From NCBI RefSeq assembly GCF_014529535.1, contig NC_050736.1:1178001-1242000 (forward strand): 64,000 bases of DNA, read 5' to 3'. Below the pieces are notes generated by a model, which had not been told where the DNA came from, made no database searches, and saw only the letters and a list, made by a program, of their open reading frames with translations. The position numbers and the translations under genes are program-made. Positions within the stretch are counted from its first letter, which is position 1; each line of letters opens with the position of its first letter. Below, piece by piece: positions 13,053-24,715 of this stretch. The stretch comes from Bradysia coprophila (Eukaryota; Arthropoda; Insecta; Diptera; Sciaridae).

Positions 13053-16000
13053 TTCCAATTTCTACTTGCTTTTTCCGCAGCTTGAGGCTTACTGAAAGTT
13101 CTATACGCAAATAAATAATATTGGAAAGGATGAACGAATTTTGCTGTTCGCTTTTTGATAAGATTGTAAGTGTTATCTTTACGTTAAATTATGAAACACT
13201 CAACTGGGTGAAATATCTCGTACATTTTTATCATTTCATGATTATATTGGATTTTTTCAAGGCTAATCCCATCTTCAATCAATGGCCATATCTTCTCACT
13301 ATGACTTACTTTCTATGTAGGTGTTGGTCATAGGTCGTTACAATTTGTAAATAAAACTTTTGTTGAGTTGATTATTTAATATTTATCTTTGCATCTCGTA
13401 AACACGTCATATTTAGATGATTGAGCTGGTATTTCAATCAAATTTTATTCAATAGGTGTGCCCATTCATGTTTAACATTTCACAGAGGGCAAGTGTATCA
13501 GCATTTTGATCAACGAAATTCGAGAGCTCGATACTCCATTTCTTTTAACACGCACGTAGATTAAAAGCACATTCAACAGAGATTGTTGTTGGTTTTTATC
13601 ACCGTTATCAATAAGAGTTGCAATGTTATGTAAGTTCTTCGATATCCTTTAGGACCTGTTATCGAACTATCGAACACAAACTACAACAATAATCTTCAGG
13701 GACAAATTCTAGTTAAGAGGTATTGATGCTGGTGCTGAAAAGCATACATTTGGGTGTTTTTTAAATGCTTAATTTTAGATTACTTTTGATGATATCTTTC
13801 CATCAGAATTCGTTCTCAAAAATGTACGACTGCAATAACGACCAACAACTGTTTGAAAAGTGAGCAGTTTATGAATATTTCGTTATGCTGCTTACGTTTC
13901 TCAAACGACTACAACCGAAGCTCATTTTTAAATAAAGTTAACACATTCGTGGTCGTCATTGCGGTCTTACATCTTTCGAAAAGGATTCTGATCAAAGAAT
14001 ATGATCGAAAAAGAAATACGAGACACACAAATGTAGGCTACAATTTTAGCTCAGTATCGATGCCTCTTAAGTGGTCTACTTAAGTCATCGCTGAAGTAAA
14101 CCTAGTTTTTCTCACAACAGATACGTTTCCAACTTTTCATGCAGAGGGTCTAAATTATGAGAAAAATTCTGAAATTGATACCTAAGGCTTTTGAAGTTTC
14201 AGAAAAACGAGAGAAAATCTGCTATTTACTCGCCCGCATTGTGAAAATGACTATTGCTTACCGTGCTTAGAAAATTAATAGGAAATTTAAAAAAAAAAAA
14301 CTAATGAAACGAATCAATGATGATTTTCGTCATTTGACAGAATTTAACAATTCAATGGAGAAAATGTCTCTTTTTCACTGTGAGAAATTCACCTGAATTG
14401 TCAATTCTAATATTTAGGGTGATAGGCATGTTATAACCGTGGAAAAATGTTGAAAATTTCATTTCGGGTGTGTTGCTACCCTGACAAATTAAATTTTACA
14501 ACCAAGGCGTTCGAAGTTTCAATTGATTTGGGAAATTACTATTTTCTCACCTTCGCTTCGTTGTAAAAATTTCATTTAGTAGAAATATCTTGACTCATTT
14601 TTCCGCTGAATGTAAAGAGCGGATTCATTTAAGGGAGAAAAGTCGCTGTGTTCCTACAGGAAAATGTAATGTCTTCGCGGAGTAAGGGGTGATGACTGAT
14701 AAATACGTAAAAAATATAAGCAATTTAGAGTTGAATGACCGCATACTAAATGTTGTTGTGGCTTTTATCGTTCCTACTTTGTAGATTTACTGAATAAATC
14801 CATTGTCAATGACCATATCTTCAACTATCTTATAATTGCGCTTATCTTCCACGAAAACAATAACATTGTCTTCTCTCACATTTTTGGGTATCCATAATCT
14901 AAACTAAATCTTTTATAAATCGATAAGCGGAACATTGAAGTCTGTTTTATATGCGCAGTTTACGCAATATGTTCAGCTGGCGTATAAATATGTTGTACGG
15001 ACAACCATTTTCAGGAAATAAAAAAGGTTTCTGGCATCCACGCACAATCGAATCAGTAGTGATTCAATATTCAGTCCACTCTTGGTTTGCATTTCTGATT
15101 TGGGGCACTTAAAGTGAATATCCTCTTTTATGAGGAACAACGATATTGTAAATGTACAATCGCTTTGATTATAATTCGAGAATTATTTTAAACTCTTTGA
15201 AAACATTGAAGATGTTTCTCACTAATGCAATTCGCAAACATGAATTTGACTACAACTTAAGTTGACAAACAAATGCTTACATTCAACGCACATACTCAAA
15301 GGTACATAATAGCAGTTCATTTGAAGCGGTAAGTGAAACTTGTTGAGAGATTTTATTCACAACAAAAATGTAGCATGCCTACAGGAAGAAGACAAAAAAA
15401 AATACAAAAACTTAAATCCATTGTTCAAATAATGGTGGAGTACATCGGCTGTACAAATGCTGGATATAACAAATCTGTATAAAATAGGGGTGCATTCGGC
15501 ATTTAATTGAAGCAAAACATACAAACATCATTATCCTTTTTAGATTTAACTAAACCATTTCAATTCAGATTTACAACTTTGTTTATGTGTAGGTCTTACA
15601 TTTTCAATTAAGGTCTGGAAAATGATAACTATTTGTCTTTAAGATTATTACAAAAATATCGATTATAATTCGTAACGTTCACCATTAAATGGATATTATT
15701 GAGATTCAGTAACATCGGTATGGTTTTAAGAGAAAATGGTTTGTTTTTCGAATGAGTGAAAAACAAATGCAGTGACTAGGAGTCGGGGATAGAGGTAAAT
15801 GTGTTTGGAAAGAATGTGGTAATTACGTTATTGGAACGACCACCGACCACTCACATCTTATCGACAACGACCAAGAATTACGTTAAAGAAATGAAGTAGC
15901 AAAAAGAAAAAGAACATTAGTCCAACTATTTTTGAGATGTATTTTTCCATATTTTCCAAAATTTTCCGACATTTTCCACAATTTTTCTAAATTATTCCAA

Positions 16001-17200
16001 ATTTTCATAGAAATACTTTTTGGGAAAACTAAAGAAAATCCAAAGAAAATTTTCTCCTAAACATAATTTAAGGCATAATTGATATGATTCTTGTGCCAAA
16101 TTTATTAACCCGAGTCAAATTCGAGGACGGCAATGTAAAATACTTTAATCAGAAGCTCAAGGCAAATTTTCTCAGTCGTTTGTAAATGTTTAAACTTGAA
16201 GAGACATACCGTCTAACGAAATACACTACATTTTGTAAAAGTACGTTCTGTTCTATACGAACTTTTCTGCACAACCAGCATCACATTCCGATTAAAATAC
16301 ATTATCTATTTCACTAAAATGGAAGAACTTGGTTGATATGGTGTGTTGATTCTAGCCGAATGTCAGAGAAATAACGTGTGTGTCTCTAAAATGTCTACCA
16401 ACGACAATAATTTTTTTTTAGATATAATTCCGTTTTTTATTGCCCAAGATCCAAATCAAAAACGATGTGAACCAATTTTTGACCAGTTTCAGCATGAAAA
16501 CGAAATTATTTCAAGACAAAATTTGTCCTGTAAATTACTCAGAAAAGTTCTTTGAAAAATCTTCGATGGCTTGTTTTTAATCACTCTTAACTTTTCAGGG
16601 GCAGTTTTTTAAGCATTTTGAAAACTGAATTTTAAAAACCGACACGTTTTCTGTTTCTTTGTTTTACTTGAGTTTCTGATTACTCCATATAAAAGTGCAT
16701 GCAAAATTCAAAAAAAAACCGGTTCACTGGTTTACCGAAACGGAAAATTCCGCGAGTGTAGAAAATTCTCTTAAAAAGTGTGTAACGTTTCTTTTTGCAG
16801 ATATATTTCCTCTTTGAATAAGCGTGTAATCATTACATATTTCAAAAATCAAAAAGTTTGTGAATAACTGACGACACGTGAGTTAGAGCCCTTGATGTGA
16901 ACCAGGCACAGGGGCGGCAAGCAGTTATTGCTTGTATGTCGGCCACATGTGCACCGATTTCGACTACTTTTGCTTAAGTAGATAGGTATTGACCGTCCCA
17001 ATCAGGAAGAAAAAAATTATGAAACTTTGTTCACCGGAGCGTGAGCTAGGTCCCTTGGAGTTAGATCATATCCGGCTACTCGGCAGTACACTGAACGAAC
17101 GTGGTGTATTTTGCCAATATCTCGAGTAAATTTTGGCAGAATTTCATAAATTTTTTTTGTTGGAAAGTTATTAATGAATGTAAAGCGTCAGTACTATTTC
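13053..17200. other. Long gene-free stretch
   Basis: No exon with a recognisable protein is found on either strand. Low-complexity AATTTTCC-like repeats lie at about 15940-16020. Segments near 14100-14250 and 14450-14580 share phrases such as GGCTTTTGAAGTTTCA / GGCGTTCGAAGTTTCA and may be two diverged copies of a repeat. A TATAAATA sits at 14983 without a supported gene downstream. Confidence 0.5.
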
Positions 17201-18711
17201 CAGTTTCCTAACAAAATGGCTGCCGGCGGCCATATTGGATTTTAGTAAAAGTGATATATATCGGGGAAAATGATACTTATATAGTTTCTCTTAACATAGA
17301 GTAATTGCGAGAGTAATTGGTTATGCGTGTGAGGTGTTTTAGGCATTCCATATATGGACATCAATATATAACTATATATTACTATATATAGCTATAATAT
17401 AGTATATTCTTGTGTAAAATGTAAATTTATAGATAAATATAGGTAAATATAGCTGTTTAACTGAGTGCATTGTCAAAAAGATCGAACGTGTTGTTTTGCT
17501 CTCTTGAAAAATTTCGTAATTTGATAATTAGTCTTGTATCTTTGAAATTGAATTATTTGTCTTTCGATCCAGTAGTTGACCTGTTTTTGAAATTGCTGCA
17601 TTGTGCTGAAAGTAATCAATCGAACAATGGCGTCTCAATGTAAGAGCTGTGACAATAAAATTTTGAGCTCAGATTTTATAACATGTGCCGGACTGTGTGG
17701 TGAACATTTTCACATTAAATGTGTTGCTGTTACGAAGCCGATGTTAGCTGCCGTGTCGAATTGTCCTAACATACACTGGTATTGTCATGCCTGTAACGAT
17801 GGCAGCAGAAATATTTCGTCTGTGGTGAATGGGATAAATGAGTCAATTGAACGTTTGTCCAGTTCGTTGTCCAACAACTTGCTTCAGTTCCTGAATGGCC
17901 TTCAGGTATTAATGGAAATAATTTTTAAGACGATTGGCACCGTAAATGTTATCCAAAACCAAACCAATACTGCTGATTCGCATGATCAGAATTGTCAACG
18001 TGAGAATGGATCTGAAGAACGTGATAAGCTCGACAATTGTGGTTACCGTGAAACAAAAGAAATAAATGATGGTTTGATCGCGAAATGTGCTAGTGGTTCA
18101 AATATTGGTACGTCTAATGATGAGCCTGTCGTTCATCCCGTGAAAATGGTCGTTGTTTCAAATATTGGCAAAAGCATCTCCGTTGACTATTTAGCAAATT
18201 ACTTGGCGGACGAATTGAAGATCGACAAAAGAAAAATTCGTGTGTCGCTCTTGTTGCCGGGTGGTAAAACTGTGGATGACATGAATTTCTTGCAATTCAA
18301 AGTGACCGTTCCTGTCGACAAATATGATTTGATAATGAATTCCAGTACGTGGCCTAGCAACGTGCGCATTCGCGATTGCAAAATTTCATGGAAAAACGAA
18401 CCGTAAATTGCTGAACGTTTGTTGAACGTATGAATCTGATCTCGAATTTACGTGATCGGTCGATATCTTTGTTGTTATTTTTGTGTCGAAAGTTTTTAGC
18501 TGTACTTGATCTATAGATGCATTAATTTGGCGTTGATGACTTTTTGTGTCGGAAATTTTTTGATTTCTGCAAAGCTGTGCTTGATTTTGATTTTAGGCTT
18601 AAAAACGATTTGTTGTCAGATAAGTTATTTAGCAATAGATTGTTGTTCCTGTGGATTCGCCAGTAGGGTTTTACCCGTTGGTGTGAAATAAATAAATAAA
18701 TAAATAAATAG
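17200..18711 (+). mobile_element. LINE-derived element encoding only ORF1, with microsatellite tail
   Basis: A leader including GGCTGCCGGCGGCCATATTGG (about 17219-17239) precedes a single ORF (17627-18406), a ~300-bp 3' segment and a terminal (AAAT)n/(TAAA)n run at 18688-18711, the kind of tail seen on some non-LTR elements. No reverse-transcriptase or endonuclease ORF follows. The 5' boundary is approximate. A second, truncated copy of the 3' part lies at 20432-20589. Confidence 0.65.
17627..18406 (+). CDS. PHD-finger protein, LINE ORF1-like
   Basis: The 259-aa frame starts at the ATG at 17627 (context aacaATGG); an in-frame extension upstream has only a GTG. Residues about 5-56 form a PHD-type zinc finger: CKSC near the start, CAGLCGEHFHIKC in the middle and WYCHAC at the end. 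A Q/N/D-rich linker follows. The C-terminal ~85 residues (from VKMVVVSNIGKS to VRIRDCKISW) resemble the RRM-like C-terminal region of insect LINE ORF1 proteins, with the typical late WP...V.VR motif. Proteins of this type bind the element's RNA. The frame is unbroken, so the copy is either young or maintained. A host PHD gene is a less likely alternative, given the LINE-like 3' tail and the second copy. Confidence 0.7.
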   Translation: MASQCKSCDNKILSSDFITCAGLCGEHFHIKCVAVTKPMLAAVSNCPNIHWYCHACNDGSRNISSVVNGINESIERLSSSLSNNLLQFLNGLQVLMEIIFKTIGTVNVIQNQTNTADSHDQNCQRENGSEERDKLDNCGYRETKEINDGLIAKCASGSNIGTSNDEPVVHPVKMVVVSNIGKSISVDYLANYLADELKIDKRKIRVSLLLPGGKTVDDMNFLQFKVTVPVDKYDLIMNSSTWPSNVRIRDCKISWKNEP

Positions 18712-18842
18712 GAATTTATGAAATATGACTTCGTACGGGGCTGTCGATATTGCCTCCGGAAATTTATTTGTATATGATAACAAGAAAAAGAATGGATAAG
18801 TGATTTTAAAGAGCGAATAATCTACAGCCTGTAAATATTTTT

Positions 18843-19074
18843 CATATGCAGAATGAGCACCAGCTGGATCTGCTAACACACACTTATTGTATGATAAACA
18901 ATCAAAACACATTCTTAACAATGTGTTTACTTCATTCATACGTGTTATGTGCGCGTAGATGACGTTAACGTAGAAATGCACTGTGTGTAGGTTGTCTTTG
19001 AATTGTATACAATACAAAGTGTTGCTGTTTGTACACCAGCTGGTGATATTCAGCTGGTGCTCATTCTGCATATG
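18843..19074. repeat. Inverted repeat with 24-nt perfect termini
   Basis: CATATGCAGAATGAGCACCA (first 20 of 24 nt) at 18843-18866 is perfectly repeated in inverse at 19051-19074, enclosing ~184 bp. It lies ~130 bp after the LINE tail. The termini plus size suggest a small DNA element, but no target-site duplication is clear. Confidence 0.75.
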
Positions 19075-19690
19075 AGAAACATTTAGCAATTGTATATAGC
19101 TTTTCAGTAGAGAAGAAAATGAAGTAAGAGAAATGAAGAGTTTCACATTAAAGGCTTTTGATACGAATAGGTGTTTCGTACGGGTCGGCGTTCGCTATGT
19201 TTTTTTAATTAAATACAGCCGTACAGCTTAATTGTAGAACTCGCACGGAGGCCTCCGCTGGGCCCATTGTGCTAGCTGTTACGTTAGTACGTTAGTAGTA
19301 TATGCATCCGCAAATAGGCAAAATAATACAAAGAAAAGTTTGCAGTCGCCTGTGACATTTATTTTTTCGTCCAAAATTGCAAGGCTGTGAGGAAAGATAC
19401 GTGGGAGGAAATCACCTTTGATTATACGTATAATAAAAAAAGTCAAATTATAACGGATCATATTCATCTTGATATCTTGAACTATTTGAGAGTCAGGATT
19501 CGCCAAATCCGGTAGGGTATTTGGAGATATTTTTTTTGATGAGAGAGGATTCCTTTTAAACCACAATATATTACAGTGACCTGAATTTCTGTAGATTTGG
19601 TAGCATTTTTGAGTGATGACTACATCATCATAATCTCTGATAATAAGGAAGGGACTAATCGATTTTTTTCGCGATTTTTTGTCAAATATC

Positions 19691-20085
19691 AGTAGAAACA
19701 CGAAAAATAATAAACTGGGACATTAAAACACATTGAAATTAATTGCGGCTTGCCAAGTTTCGGCACCCTGGACTTTACTTAAATAGTCGAGGAATACCTC
19801 CAAATAAATTTCTAAAAATCCAAAACTGAATTCTAGATTTTTAGAAATTTATTTGGAGGTATTGCACGACTATTTAAGTAAAGACCAGGGTGCCGAAAGT
19901 TAACAAGCCGCAATTATTTTGAATGTGTTCAGCATTCCCAAAATATTGCCAAATTGAAAAGATTTTACAAAAAGAAAATCTATGAAAAAAGCATTTCCCA
20001 CTCAATTTCACACCCAAATCACATCCACCTTGAACTTAGTCGAATATGGTTTAACGAAGAAAATCGTCGTTAACGTCGTTAATCG
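19691..20085. repeat. Dispersed repeat, inverse copy at 38200-38392
   Basis: Outside the fold-back insertion described separately, this sequence is the reverse complement of 38200-38392 over its whole length (shared CCCACTCAATTTCACACCCA and AACGAAGAAAATCGTCGT segments). The repeat family is unassigned. Confidence 0.8.
19723..19932. mobile_element. Fold-back MITE inserted in a dispersed repeat
   Basis: Arms starting AACACATTGAAATTAATTGC and running through GCGGCTTG, CGGCACCCTGG, TTTACTTAAATAGTCG and ACCTCCAAATAAATTTC pair with the right half, centred near 19831. The related repeat at 38200-38392 lacks it (GTACATCGGGCATTC there versus GACAT...CATTCCC here), so that copy is an empty site. Confidence 0.8.
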
Positions 20086-20431
20086 TAACATGAGTAGTGA
20101 AAGCATGAAAGCATGAGCATGAAATCACCAACCAAAAGATTTAGTGTCGGTTGTGAAAAATGTAATAATTTCTGTGATTTCGATACAGATTTTGTGCGCA
20201 AAACAAACAACAATATTGTCGTTTGGTGTGAAGTGAGTTGCAGAAGAAATAAAATGTCGGCGGTAATCTTAAAAATTACGTTTTACCGGAAACGCTTTAG
20301 TTTAAATGTGTGTACGTTTCCGGTGAAATGCGTTAGTGCGAAAGCATCCACTTTAGAGAAACTTTACGATAAAACCTTTAGTTAGAGGGGTGTCACATTC
20401 CTTATTGGGCCGAGGGTAAACGTTGGAGTCT
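20086..20431. other. Unassigned; one short open frame
   Basis: A 90-codon frame at 20113-20385 contains several cysteines (CEKCNNFC, CEVSC) but matches no family I recognise, and has no splice or promoter context. Probably repeat-derived. Confidence 0.4.
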
Positions 20432-20589
20432 CATTGCAAAATTTCATGGAAAAGCGAACCGTAAATTGCTGAATGTAAGAATCTGATCTCGAACTTGCGC
20501 GATCGGTTGATATCTTTGTCGTTATTTTTGTATCTTCAAAGCTGTGCTTGATTTTGATTTTAGTTGCGTTGGTGTGAAAATAAATAAAT
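20432..20589 (+). mobile_element. Truncated second copy of the ORF1-only LINE-derived element
   Basis: The sequence from ATTGCAAAATTTCATGGAAA through AACCGTAAATTGCTGAA and GATCTCGAACTTGCGCGATCG to GCTGTGCTTGATTTTGATTT matches 18377-18700, with an internal deletion, and ends GTTGGTGTGAAAATAAATAA. It therefore contains only the last ORF1 codons and the 3' segment with tail. Confidence 0.8.
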
Positions 20590-21726
20590 CTATAAAATAT
20601 AAAACCTGTATCTGCTGTATTTACTATGTAAGGCTCAACATGAGCGTGTTTTCACTCTGCATTCAGGATTTAACAATACCCTTCAAGTTTCACACAGAAG
20701 TAATAACGCAGTTAGATAAGTCTTGATAAGCCAAAGTGAAGTAAAGTTCAAGGTCTATTACTTCTACTACTGTAATAACTTACAAGACACTGCTATGAAA
20801 TCTGTTACTTCACATCCTTTAACATTTTTCATTTTGCTATAAACGATCACATTGTCGTTGTGATAACAGATGAGATGCGTATAAGCCATCCGTAATTATA
20901 GTGATTTTTCCATTGAATTGTTCCATTTTACTTGTTCAAAATACTCGAAGCGAACATAATTCTCAAACATCCCATCAATATTTTTTAATCAAAAAAACAT
21001 ATATATTGCTATTTCATTAAGTAGCTCCCTTAACATAAGCAGAAAACGTCTTACAACGGATACAAAATAAAGATTTAATATAATAAAGGACCATGGCACA
21101 CAATAATATTGACAATAAATACCAGATTCCATAATATAAAGCTGCTATGCTTACATCTTCCCCTTCACTCAGATGTCACAGTACGAGGGCACTTTTGTAT
21201 AAGCGTAAGAAATAAGAATATGTTTTTCTTAATTTACCTAAACCAAATAAAGAGGCGGGATTTAACAAAATTGTTTTTCCTGTCATACATATACATAGTT
21301 GTCGGTTATGTATTTCGTTTATACATACAAACATTGAATAAACTACCCCGAGTAAAGCCAAAACGTTTTGTTATTTATAAATGAAACCAGGAGCTTGCGC
21401 GGAACTAATTGTTTATGCTTTTCTTTGCATTCACGTTATATCGAACTGATACCATAAAATGGGTTTGTTTGAATTGTATTACAAGAAGTTTACGGGTATG
21501 TATGTTAAGCTTTGACATTCCATTTATGCAAACGCTATTGTACGGTTAGATTGAAATTTCATCCACTGTTCAAAGAAAGCATAATGTGAGTGTATTATGT
21601 TAGCTTTTCTGATAAAATTCAATCTATGTCTTGAAGGAAATTGATTAAAACCTTTCTGATCTCCCAAAAACCTGCTGAGCTACTCACAAAGAAATACAAT
21701 TTTACATGCTTCTGTTTTAGTCGAAA

Positions 21727-21933
21727 CACAGCCGAGTAAAGTGAACCAAGCAGTAGCGCGGGATTTGACTAGGGACCTGAATTATCTAGTGGCCTGATTC
21801 CCTGATTTTTCAACAATTTTTCGATTTATGTCAATGCTCATTTGAGTTTATTTTCATACAGTGTATTAGGTCCCTTATTTGATGTTTCAAAAATGAACCG
21901 CTCCTGACTGGTTTATTTTACTACTCTGCCGTG
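21727..21933 (+). mobile_element. MITE, family M2 (7-bp target duplication), copy a
   Basis: Ends CACAGCCGAGTAAAGTGAAC and ...TTTACTACTCTGCCGTG are inverted repeats. Flanks are a perfect 7-bp duplication gtcgaaa (21720-21726 and 21934-21940). The internal GGGACCTGAATTATCTAG and TATTAGGTCCCTTATTTGA segments are shared with the other three copies. Confidence 0.9.
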
Positions 21934-23727
21934 GTCGAAAGTGACTTATCACATTCCTAGGGAAAAGAAGAAAAGCATGGCATTACATAAATATAAAATA
22001 AAAAGTGTTGTTTCGTGTGATTATTGACCTCGGCTTCGCCTCTGATCAGTAAAATTCAAAGGAAAACTCTACTTTGAACATTTTACCCTTGTTATGTATA
22101 TAACTATTTCATAAAAAATGTGCTACTTCCAATTTTTAGTATGGTTTTCAATTCATGTTGATTTGTGGTAATATTAGAATTATTTTTCTTTGAATAACAT
22201 TTTGAAGCGATTGAGAGCAGATTTAAGCTTTGAAAAATGGCTAATCATCTGTTACCGGCAGCAATGACAAAATCCAATACCCTCTTTAGCAAACATACAC
22301 ACTTTAGAATACAGGAAGGAATTATTCGTCGTTACTGGAAGGACAAGAACAGGAACTATTTTTTCCACAATTGAATAAACTCATTAAACTCTATTACTTT
22401 TATTGGTTACACAGTCGCTTAACTTTTGTCACTGCCGTTGATAACAGATGACAAGTCGCGTCCAGACGGGAGTTCTCCTCATCATTTTTTTCTTGAAATC
22501 ATCAAAAGTTTTGCAAGTAACACAAAAAATTTAAAAATGGAATTACCGGCGAGTAATTTTGTCACATAGTAATTCCTTCTTCAAAAATATGAATCATTTC
22601 AATTATCAATTTTCTAGAATGAGACGTAAAGCAGTTGAACGATAGGAAATTGTACTCCAAGGATTATTCCTTCCCGGTTTACCCATAAAATTTATCATTT
22701 ACCAATATTTTATGTCATTATAAAGTCGAAATTGGTATCAATTTGATGAAAATATTGGCAGAATGAAATAAAAACAAAGAGGTGCTCCGACAAAATAATT
22801 GGTCGTTAATTACCATATTTCATTTTTCGATTTAGTTTCACTTACTTTACCGAGGAGCAAAAATTAAATCGGAAAAATTAAAGAATTTCCTTCATTTTTG
22901 CTTATGCAAATGTTATTACAAGTTAAGATAGTATACGCTCTGTCATCATCGATTTTCTTTCGGTATTTTTCTACGTCGAAATGCAAAACCAAAGCTTTGT
23001 TATATAATGTGATGTATATAATAAAATCTATCGCAAGCGTTTATGGCATGAATAATAATGTGTTAAGCTTGCGCAATAAAAACAAATGGAAAATCTTCGG
23101 ATGTATGGTGGTAAGTAAGACGTAAAATTAAAGTATGGACGTTACGATGTAAAGGAACATAGTATTATAATGGTAAACTTTTAGAGACATCTTTGCATCT
23201 GTTATCAATAGCAATAACAAAATATATGCTAAAACCAATAAAGTAATGGTTACAAGCAATGGAATGAAGAAGCATATGGGTAAAGTAAGTTGGCACAACC
23301 GACAGCCCAACAAGTTAATATGTTGTGCTGGCACAAAAAGCGTTGTAATTTGTGATGACATTTCTCCCTTGACTGTTGAGTCAAGGGTCTTACGTTAAAA
23401 GGTACGCCTTAAAGTTCACAAGGATCGGTTTTATTTGAAATGTTAAACGGATATTACTGCTTGATAGCAAGATAAAATGACTAAATCTGAACTGATTTTC
23501 AAAAATTTGATTTCTATCGACGAGAAATAAAATTCTTAGATGTACAACATCGATATTCTGAGAGTAAAAATGTCATGGATAATTTTCCACTTCCTGTAGT
23601 GTTTTCTCCATACCTAGGCCTTTAATTCTGTTGTTTATTTTCGCAGTCGTTTACAATGTATACACAAGAATTTTGGAATTTTGCATTGGAAAGGTGATTA
23701 TGGCCCGAAATTGCGAAAAACGTTGTA

Positions 23728-23847
23728 TCTACCACGGTAGGTATGCCGGTATTTTTTCGCACACGACGTCTTGTCGACCTCCGCTTCGCCTCGGGTCGAC
23801 AATCGACATCTAGTGCGAAAAAATACCTTCATACCTACCTTGGTAGA
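23728..23847. repeat. Long hairpin with CTTCGC centre
   Basis: TCTACCACGGTAGGTATG (23728-23745) pairs with CATACCTACCTTGGTAGA (23830-23847); a second stem GGTATTTTTTCGCAC pairs with GTGCGAAAAAATACC, and the centre GTCGACC..CGCTTCGCC..GGGTCGAC is itself palindromic. ATAACTATTTC follows directly. Confidence 0.85.
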
Positions 23848-23925
23848 TAAATAACTATTTCATACCCAGGACCCGAAAAGTGCGACTTCGTCAGACCTTT
23901 TTTCTGTCGGATATGAAAAATATTA

Positions 23926-24006
23926 TTCGTACCACGGACTAAAAGTCTTTTTTAGCGTATTCGATTCCTCTCACACGCTAAAAAAGCCTTCTAGTTCTAG
24001 GTACGA
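23926..24006. repeat. Hairpin with TTTTTTAGCGT / ACGCTAAAAAA stem
   Basis: CGTACC at the left pairs with GGTACG at the right, and TTTTTTAGCGT pairs with ACGCTAAAAAA across the loop. It lies ~80 bp from the preceding hairpin and may be part of the same fold-back cluster. Confidence 0.65.
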
Positions 24007-24569
24007 AATATACTATTTTGTGCCTTACGATCATAATTCGACGTTTTTCGTCACTGCACCTACGATCGAAAAATTCACTTTTTCAGTACTTCTCTTAGAG
24101 ACGTTTTTGCTGCCGTAAAAGTAACTTTTGTGTGCATGATAATTGATGAAATTGTTGGAGAGTTTGTAGAGTGATCTTTGCTTATGTTGGTGTAGTTTCG
24201 TGACATTATGATTACTAAGCCACAAAAAACGTAGTTGGTAACTCGTGATGAAAGCTTCAACTTTTCATCACTCGTAACGAAAAATACTATTGTAGCTCGT
24301 TTGGTTTTGAAATGCCGAGTATTTTTGGATGTTTGCACACTTCCTGTCGTATTATCTCCTAGCCTAGGCCTTCGCGATTTTGTTGTTTTCTTTTGCAGTT
24401 GGTTTTAACAGCACGTTTAGGCTTATGAACTTTTTGGATTTTTATAATTTAGAGAATGTACTTTTGATTAAATAAAAGAATTTGACCATTTTTTCAATGT
24501 CTCTATGACCCACCTAAAAGGTGGGACCCAGTTTATGTTGTTGTGACACAATGTTAAGTTGTTTTATCC

Positions 24570-24715
24570 CAGAGCATTTCAAGCATGAGTGGTACGCTAA
24601 ATAGACAGAGTGTTGTACAAATTTTAATACTGTAAAAAACTTGTAATAATATTCCATACAAAAAAGTACTCTAATTGGCAGATGTCACTCGAGGAACTTT
24701 TACTCGTAGCGCGTT
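24570..24715 (+). mobile_element. MITE, family M1, copy d
   Basis: Begins CAGAGCATTTCAAGCATGAG, contains the ACTGTAAAAAA and AGTACTCTAATTGGCAGATG blocks, ends CGTAGCGCGTTG. Flanks tttatcc and tttgccc match in five of seven positions, consistent with an old 7-bp duplication. Confidence 0.75.

Larger units (their letters stand above)
21934..24569. other. Gene-free region with hairpins and dispersed motifs
   Basis: No gene is supported. The TATCGATAACAGATG-like motif occurs at 22244-22270 (reverse), 22431-22452 and 23195-23217 (reverse). Hairpins at 23728-23847 and ~23926-24006 are listed separately. GACCCACCTAAAAGGTGGGA forms a short stem at 24507-24527 that recurs at 45589-45610. Confidence 0.5.

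Noticed and set aside
14983..15013. TATAAATA followed 30 bp later by TTCAGG, resembling a core promoter
   Set aside because: The initiator fit is poor and no gene can be found downstream.
18625..19701. Minus-strand frames of 173 and 140 codons
   Set aside because: They run through the LINE 3' tail, an inverted repeat and a dispersed repeat, with low-complexity translations rich in F, L and Y.
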